Under the pieces are notes generated by a model. The model did no database searches. It was given only the letters and a program-made list of their open reading frames with translations, and had not been told where the DNA came from. Positions 49,001 to 59,727 of a stretch of 64,000 bases of DNA are shown one piece after another; the stretch's first letter is position 1; every line of letters begins with the position of its first letter. Position numbers and translations under genes: made by a program. This DNA is from Nitzschia sp. DOCU1. Its lineage: Eukaryota > Bacillariophyta > Bacillariophyceae > Bacillariales > Bacillariaceae. The stretch is from NCBI GenBank assembly GCA_951394045.1, contig OX595985.1, positions 4,650,001 through 4,714,000 on the forward strand, read 5' to 3'.

Positions 49001-50285
49001 CAAGTGGCACACGATACAGCTCGACTATGTATTGGCGTATCCACACGCGCCAGCTGATCGTGACCTCTACATGCATTTGCCGAAGGGGTTTACCCTCGAC
49101 GGCGTCGATGATCCCACAAAGTACTGCTTAAAAGTCAACCGAAACCTTTATGGTGGAAAAGCCGCTAGCTGCATATGGTACCAATTTCTCAGGGACAAAC
49201 TCGTCAACAAACTTGATTTCGTTCAGTCACGATACGACGAGTGTGTATTCTATCGCGGCAGAATGATCTACGTATTGTACACCGACGACTCGATTCTCGC
49301 TGGACCCGACAAGGCGGAGATTGAGCGCACAGTGCAACAGATGAAGGAGGCGAATCTGAACATCACCATCGAAGGCGACTTGACTGACTTTCTGGGCGTA
49401 AACATCGACAGAAAAGAAGATGGGACGATACATTTAACGCAACCGAAATTGATAGAGCAGGTCATTTCGGATCTGCGCATGACCGGCAGCGATGTCAAGA
49501 CAAAATCAATTCCCATGGCGTCGAGTCGTGTGCTATCGAGGCACTTGACGTCACAGTCATTCGACAATTCATTCAATTATCGCAGTGTCGTTGGAAAACT
49601 CAACTACATTGAGCGCGGAACCAGACCAGACATTGCCCATGCAGTGCACCAATGCGCACGGTTCTCCATTGATCCAAAGAGAGAACATGGTGACGCAATA
49701 CGATGGATTGCACGATACTTATTGGGTACAAAGGACAAAGGCATCATCTTCAATGCCGATTCAAAGCGATCATTGGAAGTCTTTGTGGATGCTGACTTCG
49801 CTGGCAATTGGGACAAAGAGCTTGCAGGCTTCGACAAGGATACTGCTCGCTCCAGACACGGCTACATTATCTACTTCGCCGGCATTCCTATTACATGGAA
49901 ATCTCAGCTACAACAGGAGATCGCGTTATCGAGCTGTGAGTCTGAGATCACTGGATATTCCTACGCATTGAGGGAAGCAATTCCCATTATCGAGCTACTC
50001 AGAGAGATGCAAGAACGAGGATTCAAGGTCGAGTTCGACAAGGCCAAGGTTATCTGCAAAGTATTCGAGGATAACATGGGAGCAGTGGAGATTGCTCGCA
50101 CCCCAAGGGCACGACCACGAACCAAGCATATCAACAACAGACTATTTCATTTCTACGACTATGTGGAACGAGGTGACATTGAGACCCATCATATTCCAAC
50201 CGAAGATCAACCGGCGGACATTCTGACCAAGCCGCTACCAGAGGATGCATTCGTCAAGCACCGACGCGTCATTCTAGGTTGGTAG
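46098..50285 (+). pseudogene. Pol polyprotein of copia element H, one TGA
   Basis: Protease region VVDTDSYLLG (about 46465). Acidic linker. Integrase: HHLRFAHVSF and CAACMYGKATK (zinc finger), core Asp VSVDQMRS (about 47385), Asp in YHADNGIF (about 47600) and Glu in NGRAEARIRR (about 47700). A TGA at 47928-47930 interrupts KR-stop-QHFGCPVYVLD. RT QLDYVLAYPHAP and LYTDDSILAG (YTDD, not YVDD). RNase H VDADFAG, SSCESEITG and EDNMGAVEIA, ending DILTKPLPEDAF and TAG. Otherwise open and complete, so a single nonsense change may be all that disables pol. Confidence 0.9.
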
Positions 50286-50316
50286 ACTCTCACTCCAAGC
50301 GATCCGTGAGAGGGAG

Positions 50317-50561
50317 TGTTCAAATACACGGATAATGGGTGGACACGGATCACTCTCCATGGAGTCATTCGTATCAAGACTACACTGAGGCGTTCGCGTA
50401 CAAAGAGAACTGACGTCTACAAGTGTCAATTAGGACCTAGAGCAGATGGCAAAGGCTGCGATAACCAAGCTCATAATCAATCGACATTTACACCTAGCAA
50501 CCCCTTACTAAAAAGCCCAAATCTACGATTAGCCAAGCACCGGTCATCGTGGATTTTAACA
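50317..50561 (+). repeat. 3' LTR of element H
   Basis: 245 bp, preceded by GTGAGAGGGAG (polypurine tract). Two differences from 43290-43534. Confidence 0.93.
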
Positions 50562-50567
50562 CCTGAC

Positions 50568-51345
50568 CAGGAATTATCCGACAAATGATCGAATGCTACG
50601 TTATTGTCGGATTGATGAATATTTCTACATGGACACCTTCTTTGCATCCAAGAAGGCAGGCAAGTCGTCGTCGCGTGGCAATAAATGCATGCAATTATTT
50701 GTCAGTGACCGTGGCTTCATGTATGTGGTTCCCATGAAGTCCAAGTCCGAAGTGCCTGTGGCGATGAAAATGTTCGCAAAGGCAGTTGGCGCCCCGGATG
50801 CCATAACATCGCAAGCCATGCGTGATTTTCTCCATAAAATTGGCACATCCCTTCGTGTGTTAGAACGTGGGACCCCCTGGGCTAACAAGGCAGAGCTTTA
50901 TGTTGGACTTTTGAAGGAGGCTGTTCGCCAGGACATGAAGGAAGCTCAGACACCATTGCCGTTTTGGGATTACTGCGCAGAACGACGCGTTCGCATTAAT
51001 AATCTCACTGCGAAGGATATGTTGCAGCTCGAGGGACGCAATGCCAATTGGCACACAATGCGAGATGGTGGTGACATCTCAAACCTGTGTCAATTCGGCT
51101 GGTACGAATTTGTGTACTATCTTGATTCCTCTGGTTTTCCCTGTCCGAAGGAATTATTGGGCCGATGCCTAGGCCCCGCCACCGGTGCAGGGAACGACAT
51201 GTGCCAGTGGATACTATCTCATACCGGGGAGGTCTTTCCTCGCCGCACAGTACGCCCACTGAATAAAATTGAGCGGGACTCTCCGGCCGAACTAGAGAAG
51301 CAAAAGAAATTTGATGATGCAAAAGTCTTGGCAAAGCATCGAAGT
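50568..51345 (+). CDS. Pol of element F, part 2 (integrase core), between H and the LINE
   Basis: Continues the phase of 42079-43289 after removal of H. Integrase core with Asp in YFYMDTFFASKK (about 50630) and Glu in TPWANKAELYVG (about 50890), then the downstream chain to AKHRSDN, where LINE sequence takes over near 51346. The second core Asp, expected before TSQAMRDF near 50810, is absent: PDAI runs directly into TSQ. From memory of related copia integrases, a few residues seem to have been lost. This may be an old inactivating deletion. Confidence 0.75.
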
Positions 51346-52110
51346 GATAACTCACAACGTTCAAGGGTACACGAACCACCAGTCCTGCAAAAAGGACCAA
51401 ATCGCGAACCTGCTGAACAAGAAGAAATCACCGACGATCTACCTTTCGCAAGAGTCCTGGGAAAAAAACAACGAAACCACAGAAGTTGAAGGTTGTCTCT
51501 TCTTCTCCAATGGCAACGACGCAAACACCCGAAGCAAAGGCGGAGTGGGCATAGTCCTCTCCCCCCAAGCAATGAGAGCATGGCACCAAGCAGGCCAGCC
51601 GGACCCAATCCGGCCACCGCCGACTGCCAAAGCGACCCGAGCCATGGCACTAGAACTTGACTTTGAAGATTCGAAAAGGAAAGTAGTAAAAACATTTGTA
51701 ATTACTACATACCTACCGTGCACATCCTACACGGACGAAGAATATGAAGAAGCCCTCGACCAACTACAAGCGCTAATCGCAAGATGCCCTCCAGACAGCA
51801 TCCTTGTCATTGGAGGCGACTTCAACGCCTCAATTGGAATCTCCAAACCAGGAGAAAACTACACAGTGACAGGGCCCTATGGCAAAGCACACCGAAATGC
51901 GCATGGAGAGAAACTACGTAACTTCATGAGGATGAACAACCTAACCTCTTGTGCTACCTTCTTCGAGAAAGCCTCACACGACACCTGGTCATTCGCTGGG
52001 AGGGGCGAGAGCCCCAAACAAATTGACCACATCCTTGTCAGACAGGCAGACCAAAAAAGGATCATCAACTGCAGCACAGGGGACGAAGCTGGCGTGATGA
52101 GCGACCACCT
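51346..52110 (+). pseudogene. LINE endonuclease domain (AP-type)
   Basis: Endonuclease/exonuclease/phosphatase fold motifs: HNVQGY at the start, SQESW, VITTYLP, GGDFNASIG (about 51810), then QIDHILVR (about 52020) and MSDH (about 52095), the catalytic His region. It would nick target DNA to prime reverse transcription. The frame slips just after MSDHL (about 52110), and again near 52200, before reaching RT. Confidence 0.8.
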
Positions 52111-52328
52111 AGAGCAGTATCCGCAAAGATCCGAATCGCCAAATTCGTCCCGAAGAAACGAATGGACCAAACCCCACAACCGCCGACGAGACAGAACCAA
52201 GCAAACCAAAGAGGCCCAAAATCAACTGGACCGAGATCACCGAGGGCCACCAAAAGAGAGACTGGAACCTGGAAATCGCCAGACTCCTCCCCGAAAGCCC
52301 CAGTGCCGAACACGACTATGCCGAACTG

Positions 52329-54540
52329 ATGCAAATCATGCTGACAGCAGCGATGAACGTCATTAAGACCGAAAAGCGTAGACGACCTGCATGGTTCCGA
52401 CACTCCAGCAATAAACTGGAACCGCTGATTGAACAACGCAATGCAGCCCAAAAATCCTACAATAAGGACAAGGACAACAACGCAAAATGTGAACAATACA
52501 AGCAATCTCGACGCGCACTCTCCCAAGCGAAAGCAGAAGCCAAGAAAGAATGGCTGCGCAACCGACTCAACGAGGCCAAACGGATGGAACAAGACCCAAG
52601 AAACGCATGGCGAGCAATTTATGAACTTGCCGCGGGACTCTACGGTCACCACCAACCAGCCACATTGATGAAGATGCGAAAAAAAGATGGAACCCTGGCC
52701 AAGAATGACACCGAAAATGCTCAAGTCTTTAAAGAGCATTTCGAAGCACTCTACAACCAAACTGAAACAACAAGCTACGAACCAACCATCCTCGATGAAC
52801 TGGAACGAATCCCAGAAAAACCCGAACTTGGATACCCGCCAACCAACAAAGAGATCCGAGAAGCACTGGCCTGAATGCAATATGAAAAGGCCCCCGGCCC
52901 AAATAATATCCCGACCGAAGCATTCAAAAACCTCACCGGCGCCGGCTTCGAAGAACTCCAACGGCTGATTGGCAAGTTCTGGGACGATCCAGACTTTCTA
53001 CCACGGGAATGGACCGAAATTAAACTCCGAGTCCTACCAAAGAAAGGAGACCTATCCAACCCAAACAAATGGAGAGGAATAGCCCTGGGAGACGTCGCAG
53101 CAAAAACAGTCTCATCCATCCTTACCCACCGACTCACGAAGCACCTAGGAGATTTTGGCATCGACGAACAATGCGGATGCCTTTTTAGAAAAGGATGCAC
53201 CGACGCAACCTTTTCACTCAAAACAGCCCTACAGACACTTCGTGAACACGGACAATCAGCCTACGTACTGTTCGTCGACCTGGTCAAAGCATTCGACTCA
53301 GCGAACAGAGAACTGTTGTGGAGGATATTAGAAATTTACGGCGTACCCGAAGAAATCATCACAGTCATCAAAAAGCTACACAAGGACGTAACTTACCAGA
53401 TGAAAGTGGGTTCGGAAACGACGAAAATCAAAACTACCGTCGGGGTGAAACAAGGCGACAACCTCGGCCCTATCCTCTTCATTGTTCTCGTCAACACTGT
53501 TGCGGCATCCCTGAATAAAAAATGGAAGGAAGAAGGAAGCGAAACACCAGATTTCCGATGGCACGGAATGAAGGCAGACGGATCCATCGACCGCCGAGCC
53601 AACCCCCAACTGAGCAAAGGCACCCGCCACACCACTCAAGGGAAGAAGTTCACCATTTTTAATTCCTATTACGTCGACGATGCCGCCTTTATTCTGCTCA
53701 ACAGAGAGGATTTAGAGAAGGCATCTCGACTTATCCAGACGCCCTTCCGACGATTTGGACTTACCGTACACTGCGGAGACAAAAGAAACAACGAGGACTC
53801 AAAGACCGAAGCCCTCTTTATCCCCGCAGCAAACTACAAGCCCGAACCAGACGAAACCAACGACATCATGCTCAACGACCACGAGTACTTCGGCTTCTGC
53901 CACCAGTTTAAATACTTGGGAACCACCTTTGACGACAAACTTGAAGACACCACAGATATTAAAAAACGAATCCAAAAAGCAACAGGAGCATTTGCCGATG
54001 GCCAAATTACTCAAGGATCCAGAGCTCGACCACAAGCTCAGGGTCCGAGCATACGAAGCCACCGTTCTCAATATTCTTCTCTTCGGCTGCAAAAGCTGGG
54101 CACTCAAAGTGTCCGACCGAAGAAAGCTCGAAACCTGCCACCACCGATTCCTCAGATCGATGCTTGGCATCTCCATCTATGACGTGAAAGACAACCGAAT
54201 CCGAAACTCGGACGTCAGGGAGGAGCTCGGCTGCTACTCCCTCTCACAGAGCATGGAGCTCAGACGAGCGAGATGGCTTGAGAAACTTGCAAATATGACC
54301 GAAACTCGAAACCCCCGCAAAATCCTTGTCGCGTGGATGCCCAACCCACGCCCGAAAGGGAGACCCCAACAAACGGTCAGACACGGATATGCCCACACTC
54401 TCACCCACGAATTGGGAATAAGCGATGAACTCCAACACTGGATGACAATCGCAAAAAATCACAATGACTGGGCGGGAAAAATAGAAAACCAACTCGGCAT
54501 CGCGAAAGACACATACAAGCCTTTCAAGCTCCGCCAATGA
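52329..54540 (+). pseudogene. LINE reverse transcriptase and C-terminal region
   Basis: Begins with a helical linker. RT box KAPGPNNIPTEAF follows a TGA at 52872-52874, in phase. Motif A VLFVDLVKAFDSANR (about 53270). Motif B GVKQGDNLGPIL (about 53440). Motif C YYVDDAAF (about 53670). The frame shifts near 53990-54000. It continues in another phase with LLFGCKSWAL and CHHRFLRSMLG, a C-terminal segment common in AP-endonuclease LINE families, to TGA 54540. RT residues are intact, but the gene has at least one stop and one frameshift. Confidence 0.82.
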
Positions 54541-54596
54541 CCAAAAAACGACGAACACACGGAAACACTGGCCAAAAAATAGTACTAAACTAGGCG

Positions 54597-57092
54597 TGCA
54601 CTCTTCTCAATTGAGGCTCGCTTTGGTACAGCGGCCATACCACTCCCAAAACCAAAAGTGGAGGACTCAGCAGACGATGACGCTAACCTGAGTGATGAGC
54701 CCTTTGGGGATACTGCGGACCATGCCCACCCGTTCTTTGGAAATTCTTCTATACCGGCAGTGGATGACCCTGTTGATGCCCGCGGCCACGTCATTGGTCA
54801 GCAACCACTCTACGACACACTCATTAATTTGGAAGTTCTCCTCCCACATGACGACCAGCTACAACTTGCAAAGGTTGTTCGTCGGACCATTGGTGCTGAT
54901 GGCCGTTGCTCGGGCACATACAACGACACTCCATTACTCAATACGCTGACCTACGACGTCGAGTTTGGTGATGGGCACCGTTAAGGAATTGGCCGGTAAC
55001 GTCATAGCGGAAAATCTGCTCGATCAAGTGGATGATGACGGGTATTACATGACAAAACTACAGGCAATCATGGATCATCGTGCCTCATCGAACGGAAGCC
55101 AATGCCTACGCAATCACCAACAGGGGAGGCAAACGTCTTCGGAAAACAACTTTTGGCTGGCAACTCAAGGTGCGATGGACCAATGGCCTTGAGGATTGGG
55201 TTTCTTTGGCTGACATGAAAGAAAGTCACCCAGTTGAAACAGCCGAGTATGCTACAGCTCGTAACATTGCTAAGGAACCTGCATTTCGTTGGTGGGTTCC
55301 TCATACGTTGCGAAAACGGGATGTCATTGTGAGCGCTGTCAAGGCTCGCACACGTTCGACACAGTTCAAATACGGTTACAAGATTCCCACGAGTGTAGCC
55401 CAAGCCAATAAATATGACCTTGAAAATGGAGACAAGCGTTGGCACTTGGCTATTGTGAAGGAAATGACGAATGCTGGTGTTGCATTTGACATTTTGGGGG
55501 AGAATGAACGACCCCCACCCGGATGGACCAAAGCCAGTGGTCACTTGGTCTTCCACGTAAAGATGACCGGGGATTTCAAGGCGCGATTTGTGCTGGACGG
55601 ACACCTCACTGAGAAACCTGGCAATGTGTCCTCGTATGCTGGCGTTGTGTCTCGCGACTCTAAACGGATTGCTCTCACCTACGCTGCTCTCAATTTGCTT
55701 GATTGTTGGGCTGCCGATATTGAGAACGCATATTTGCAGGCGCCAAGCTCCCAGAAACATTACTTGATTTGTGGTCCGGAATTCGGACTCGAGAACGTTG
55801 GACGTGTCGCTTTGATCAAGCGGGCTCTCTACGGTGGAAAACTTGCAGGCAGAGATTTCAGAAACCATTTGCGTTCCTGCATGAAGCATTTGGGATTCGA
55901 ACCGTGCAAAGCTGATCCTGATGTTTGGATGCGACCCGCTGTAAAGTCAGATGGATCCGAATATTGGGACTACGTTTTATTATATGTTGATGATGCCCTC
56001 GTCATCTCTGCAGATCCTGCGACGATACTGCGGGATGGCATCGGCAAATACTTTAAATTGAAGGAATCATCGGTGGGACCGCCAACCATCTATCTGGGTG
56101 GATCATTACGGAAGGTGGTCTTGGATGACGGTACTGAGGCATGGGCCTTCGGCTCGTCAAAATACGTACAGGCTGCCGTCAAGACTGTGGAAGAACATCT
56201 GGCTAAATCGGGCCAACCATTACCTACAAAGGGCACGTCTGCCCCAATATCGAATGGTTACCGTCCCGAAGTTGATGCGACCGTGGAATTAAAACCAGAT
56301 GATGCCTCTTATTTCACGTCACTCATCGGAACCTTGCGGTGGATTGTTGAGTTGGGCCGGGTGGATACATGCGTGGAAGTCTCGATGATTTCTTCCCACT
56401 TGGCTATGCCACGACAAGGCCATCTCGAACAGCTTTATCAGATCTTTGCCTATCTGAAACGCTTCCATAATGCCGAAATGGTATTCGATCCTTCGTACCC
56501 AGAAATCGATTTGAGCGAATTCGAACGACGCGACTGGTCGACCTCTGAACAGGATGCGGATGCTGTGGAAGTGTTACCTGCTGACATGCCTGCGCCACGA
56601 GGAAAAGGTTTTGTGATGCGTGCCTACGTTGATGCTGACCACGCAACTGATTCGATCACTCGCAAATCCCGCTCTGGTTTCTTCGTCTATTTGAACTGTG
56701 CCCTCATTTATTGGTTCTCCAAGAAGCAGACCAGTGTTGAGAGTTCAAGTTTTGGAGCCGAGTTCACTAGCATGCGCCAGTGCACTGAATACCTTCGTGG
56801 ACTCAGATACAAGCTCCGAATGATGGGTATTGCCATCGATGGCCCCGCATACATCTATGGTGATAACAAGTCTGTGCTCTTCAACACCACGATCCCCGAG
56901 TCCGCTTTGAAGAGGAAAACTCAGAGCATCTCATATCACTTTGTTCGTGAGGGTGTGGCGCGAGATGAGTGGCGCACAGCCTATGTAAACACGAAGTTTA
57001 ACCCCGCTGACATTTTGACCAAAGCTCTCCCCGCTGGTGAGCTGCGGGACAACCACATCCGATCGTTGCTCCATTGGGTTGTCCCCTCTTAA
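54597..57092 (+). pseudogene. Pol of element F, part 3 (RT and RNase H), frameshifted
   Basis: Resumes after the LINE with SIEARFGTAAIPLP. The phase changes near 54975 (GDG / TVKELAG) and near 55085 (MDHR / TEANAY), so at least two indels. From about 55085 it is open to TAA 57092. RT: ADIENAYLQAP (about 55710) and YVDDALVISA (about 55985). RNase H: AYVDADHATD (about 56625), SSFGAEFTS and YGDNKSVLF, ending DILTKALPAG. The linker with EDWVSLADMKESHPVE has a close counterpart in element G (EWLSLKDAKEGYPVQ), which puts F and G in one lineage. Confidence 0.85.
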
Positions 57093-57312
57093 GCTGGACT
57101 CGACCGTCGTCCTGGTCGAACCAGTTTCCCCCCCCCCCCCCTTTCCTTTTGACATTTGGTGGATTAGGTTGCGTTCGACCGAACCACCCACGCCTGAGGT
57201 TGGAGATGCCAACTCCATTCCTAATGTAATTGTAATCCGGGGGTGGAGATGATCCCTCCATCCCTTTTGTAGCATGATGAGCAATCTTGACTCGATTCAA
57301 GATTGAGGGGAG

Positions 57313-57500
57313 TGTTTGAGTGCGCATGTGCGTATGAGTGCGCATATGCGTATGAGCCCGCATATGACCGCCCTGCTGGCGTTTCAGCAAGTTGGTTGGC
57401 GATATCGCTGTATCGCTGACCCACGCACCGTGATGCCGGTTCCCCGTCGATGTAGCGACTTACTTAAATCATAATTACTGTTATCATGCACAATCATTCA
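57313..57500 (+). repeat. 3' LTR of element F
   Basis: 188 bp, one 18-bp unit shorter than the 5' LTR, with two substitutions. A C-run at about 57127-57140 and the polypurine tract lie upstream. Followed by TSD CGAG. Confidence 0.92.
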
Positions 57501-57501
57501 C

Positions 57502-59676
57502 GAGATCCTAACATCTGGTGAATTTTTTGGAGAGTGGTATGCTGAATCAAAGATTCTACAGAACAATACAAGTGGAAAATTCTTGGAGGCCTCGTCCAAG
57601 GCAAAGTACTGGGGGAATGTACGAGAGGCCCTCAAAGCAAAGTTTCCAAGTCACGAGGCCTGGAATGATGAAGAATGGTCCAAAGACGTTGTGGACCGGC
57701 TCCAAAACGTTGCAAAACGAAGTCAGTTTGACAAGGGCACAGACTCACAGGACGCAAATACTCGACCACTGTATCGTGTTGTACGCTCTGAGTATGTTCG
57801 TTTCAAGGAACGAAGCAATTCTAACTGGAGTTCAAAGCAGGGAAGGGACCTGCACTCCATCATGTCAATGATTATAAAGGAAGCAACAAGAACAAATCAG
57901 AACTTTGAGAAGCGAGCCATCATTATGATGACATACTATGGAGTAGGTCGTGGTGGCGAGCCCAAGTTTCTACGGTATGACGACTGTGTGTGGGACACCA
58001 ATTTTGAACATTTTGAAACCATGTGGCGTCAACTCAAGGTGTTGAAGAAGACACCCCTTACTTTTGGGAGCAATCCCCCGGATTCAGACTTGGAGACAGA
58101 CCTCTACCATGCATTTGCTTGCTTTTTTGCAGCTGAGAATGGGCTGTATCGCTCGGAACGCGATGCACAAATTGCCAAATTCATGTTCCCCTCATTGCAT
58201 GCCATTTCTGATGCATCAGTTGCAACTCAAACGACCAAGTGGCTGCGTCAATATTGTGACCAATCATATCGCAAAAGCACTACAGCCAAAAGTCTGCGCA
58301 TGGGGTCCAACAATTTTCTTGCAATCAACAATCGTGACATAACTCGTGAGCAACGAGTAACAAGGGGCTGCTGGGCACCCAGCGATACAGCAGACAAGCC
58401 CGCATATCGTGATGTGGCGCCAGCATTGACTTATCCTCCTTTCTGCTCCTTGGCAGGTTGGTTTGATCCAAATGCAAACAATCTACCAATGCGCATTCCG
58501 CCAACACTGCCAGAAGACGACCTGCAGAAAATTCGCAAGTTTCACAACCATCTCTACATTATCTCGGGTCCAAAGTTTGTTGGCTTGGACTACAGCATCT
58601 TTTTGACTCCCTTCTTATGGACGTGCACTGCTTCTGCAATTCTATATTTTCCACAGTCGTTGGCAAAGTACAACACGACAAATCCCATGAATGAAAAATT
58701 GATCCGTGTTATGTTGGAGCAGAATATTGCAAGAGACACAAACCATGCAATGGAGCTTCTGACTAAATGGAGCCAAGCGATTGGTGACGATTTCAGGAGC
58801 CGCAATAATGTTGGCATCGAGTATGCGAACCGTCAAAATCTTGTACCTGTGGTGGGAAAACATACAGAAATGCTGCAGCAGCAACAGTCGATCCAGCAGC
58901 AACAATCCATGCTGTTGAGTCAAGTGCTGTCGCAGCACAGTGCATTGATGGCACAGAATGCTGTGATCATCAAACAAAACGAGAAATTGATGAAACTATT
59001 GGGCAGTAAACGCAGATTGGCTGAGATTGACGATGTTTCAGATGAAGATTCTGTCAACAACCTACCGACAGCGGCGTCGCATGTGACCAGCCCTGAAAGT
59101 GGATTGATGGCTAGTGTTGCTGCAAAAGCTGTTACTCCCAGCAAGAAGATGAAGGCAATGCTGGTATATGGATCAAAGGCAGCACTTGTTGCTAAAAAGG
59201 GAGGGTCCGGAGTTGAGTTAAAGCATGTACTACAAGACATGTATGGGGACGGGAGGTTGCAGAGGCATCGTGGTCAACTGCACAAGCTGCACCTCTCCAT
59301 TTTCAGCGACAAAGATCAGTCCAAGTACCGTGCAGCAATGGAGCTACTGCAAGCCTCCTGGACACCTGATCAGGAAAAGCAGCTTTCCATTGGTAATAGT
59401 TTGAACGATGAGGAGTTGGAAAAGCTAACCGACGATGTCCAGTACACGGTGTTAGTTGCGATGAGGGCTATGATGGATGGAATCCCTATTGGTGATGTAA
59501 AATCCATTGGTAAACTAAAGGGCAATGTCCTTGGCCTGGGTACTCGCTATTTGGCAGAAAAGAAACAAAGAGAGGCAGCCGGTGGGGTTGCAACCACCAA
59601 TAGCAAGGATGCCAACGCTTGTGCTGGCACACTGCTATCCTACTTCGTCAAGAGTGTGATGTCGCCCAGCAAGTAA
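57502..59676 (+). CDS. Tyrosine recombinase-like protein (host or Crypton-like), 5' end cut by F
   Basis: About 724 codons remain, ending TAA 59676. The central part resembles a tyrosine recombinase: Arg in YYGVGRGGEPKFLR (R codon about 57949), a Lys-rich turn LKVLKKTPLTF, the box KSLRMGSNNF (Arg about 58297, Lys replacing the usual His), RGCWAPS (Trp about 58372) and PAYRD (Tyr about 58405). The order and spacing fit R-K-(H)xxR-W-Y. Gln-rich coiled coil (QQQQSIQQQQSMLL) and a Lys-rich tail follow. It has no RT and no LTRs, so it is not part of F. By this family a site-specific DNA recombinase or transposase is inferred. It is convergent with a RusA gene 51 bp away. Moderate certainty; profile search is needed. 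Confidence 0.6.
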   Translation, partial: EILTSGEFFGEWYAESKILQNNTSGKFLEASSKAKYWGNVREALKAKFPSHEAWNDEEWSKDVVDRLQNVAKRSQFDKGTDSQDANTRPLYRVVRSEYVRFKERSNSNWSSKQGRDLHSIMSMIIKEATRTNQNFEKRAIIMMTYYGVGRGGEPKFLRYDDCVWDTNFEHFETMWRQLKVLKKTPLTFGSNPPDSDLETDLYHAFACFFAAENGLYRSERDAQIAKFMFPSLHAISDASVATQTTKWLRQYCDQSYRKSTTAKSLRMGSNNFLAINNRDITREQRVTRGCWAPSDTADKPAYRDVAPALTYPPFCSLAGWFDPNANNLPMRIPPTLPEDDLQKIRKFHNHLYIISGPKFVGLDYSIFLTPFLWTCTASAILYFPQSLAKYNTTNPMNEKLIRVMLEQNIARDTNHAMELLTKWSQAIGDDFRSRNNVGIEYANRQNLVPVVGKHTEMLQQQQSIQQQQSMLLSQVLSQHSALMAQNAVIIKQNEKLMKLLGSKRRLAEIDDVSDEDSVNNLPTAASHVTSPESGLMASVAAKAVTPSKKMKAMLVYGSKAALVAKKGGSGVELKHVLQDMYGDGRLQRHRGQLHKLHLSIFSDKDQSKYRAAMELLQASWTPDQEKQLSIGNSLNDEELEKLTDDVQYTVLVAMRAMMDGIPIGDVKSIGKLKGNVLGLGTRYLAEKKQREAAGGVATTNSKDANACAGTLLSYFVKSVMSPSK

Positions 59677-59727
59677 GCACTAGAACACTAACACTACTAA
59701 GTTGCTATAATCATCAATCTAGGTCAT

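Larger units (their letters stand above)
43290..50561 (+). mobile_element. Ty1/copia element H, nested in pol of F
   Basis: The 245-bp LTRs (43290-43534 and 50317-50561) start TGTTCAAATACAC and end GGATTTTAACA, with two differences. TSD CCTGAC (43284-43289 and 50562-50567). Pol order is integrase before RT, so copia. It contains a 1132-bp tandem duplication of the gag/pol boundary and a TGA in pol. It belongs to a different copia lineage from F and G, with a shorter pol C-terminus and a knuckle in gag. Confidence 0.95.
51346..54596 (+). mobile_element. Degenerate LINE nested in pol of F
   Basis: A non-LTR retrotransposon body: AP-type endonuclease, RT and a C-terminal extension. Homology starts directly with the endonuclease N-terminus, so any ORF1 and 5' UTR are missing (5' truncation is usual for LINEs). 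The left junction is near 51346, where F integrase ends and THNVQGY begins. The right junction is near 54596, where F resumes with SIEARFGTAA. I found no convincing TSD or poly-A tail; the 3' tail ends in an ACTAAACTAGG-like stretch. Several frameshifts and a TGA show that it is dead. Confidence 0.8.
39944..57500 (+). mobile_element. Ty1/copia element F (CoDi-like), split by element H and a LINE
   Basis: LTRs 39944-40149 (206 bp) and 57313-57500 (188 bp) start TGTTTGAG and end AATCATTCA. They differ by two substitutions and one 18-bp tandem unit. TSD CGAG (39940-39943 and 57501-57504). The polypurine tract TTGAGGGGAG precedes the 3' LTR. It carries gag, then pol in the copia order protease, integrase, RT, RNase H. 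Pol is interrupted by element H after 43289 and by a LINE near 51346. Without the inserts it is about 7 kb. Frameshifts after the LINE make it defective. F interrupts a tyrosine recombinase gene. Confidence 0.93.
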
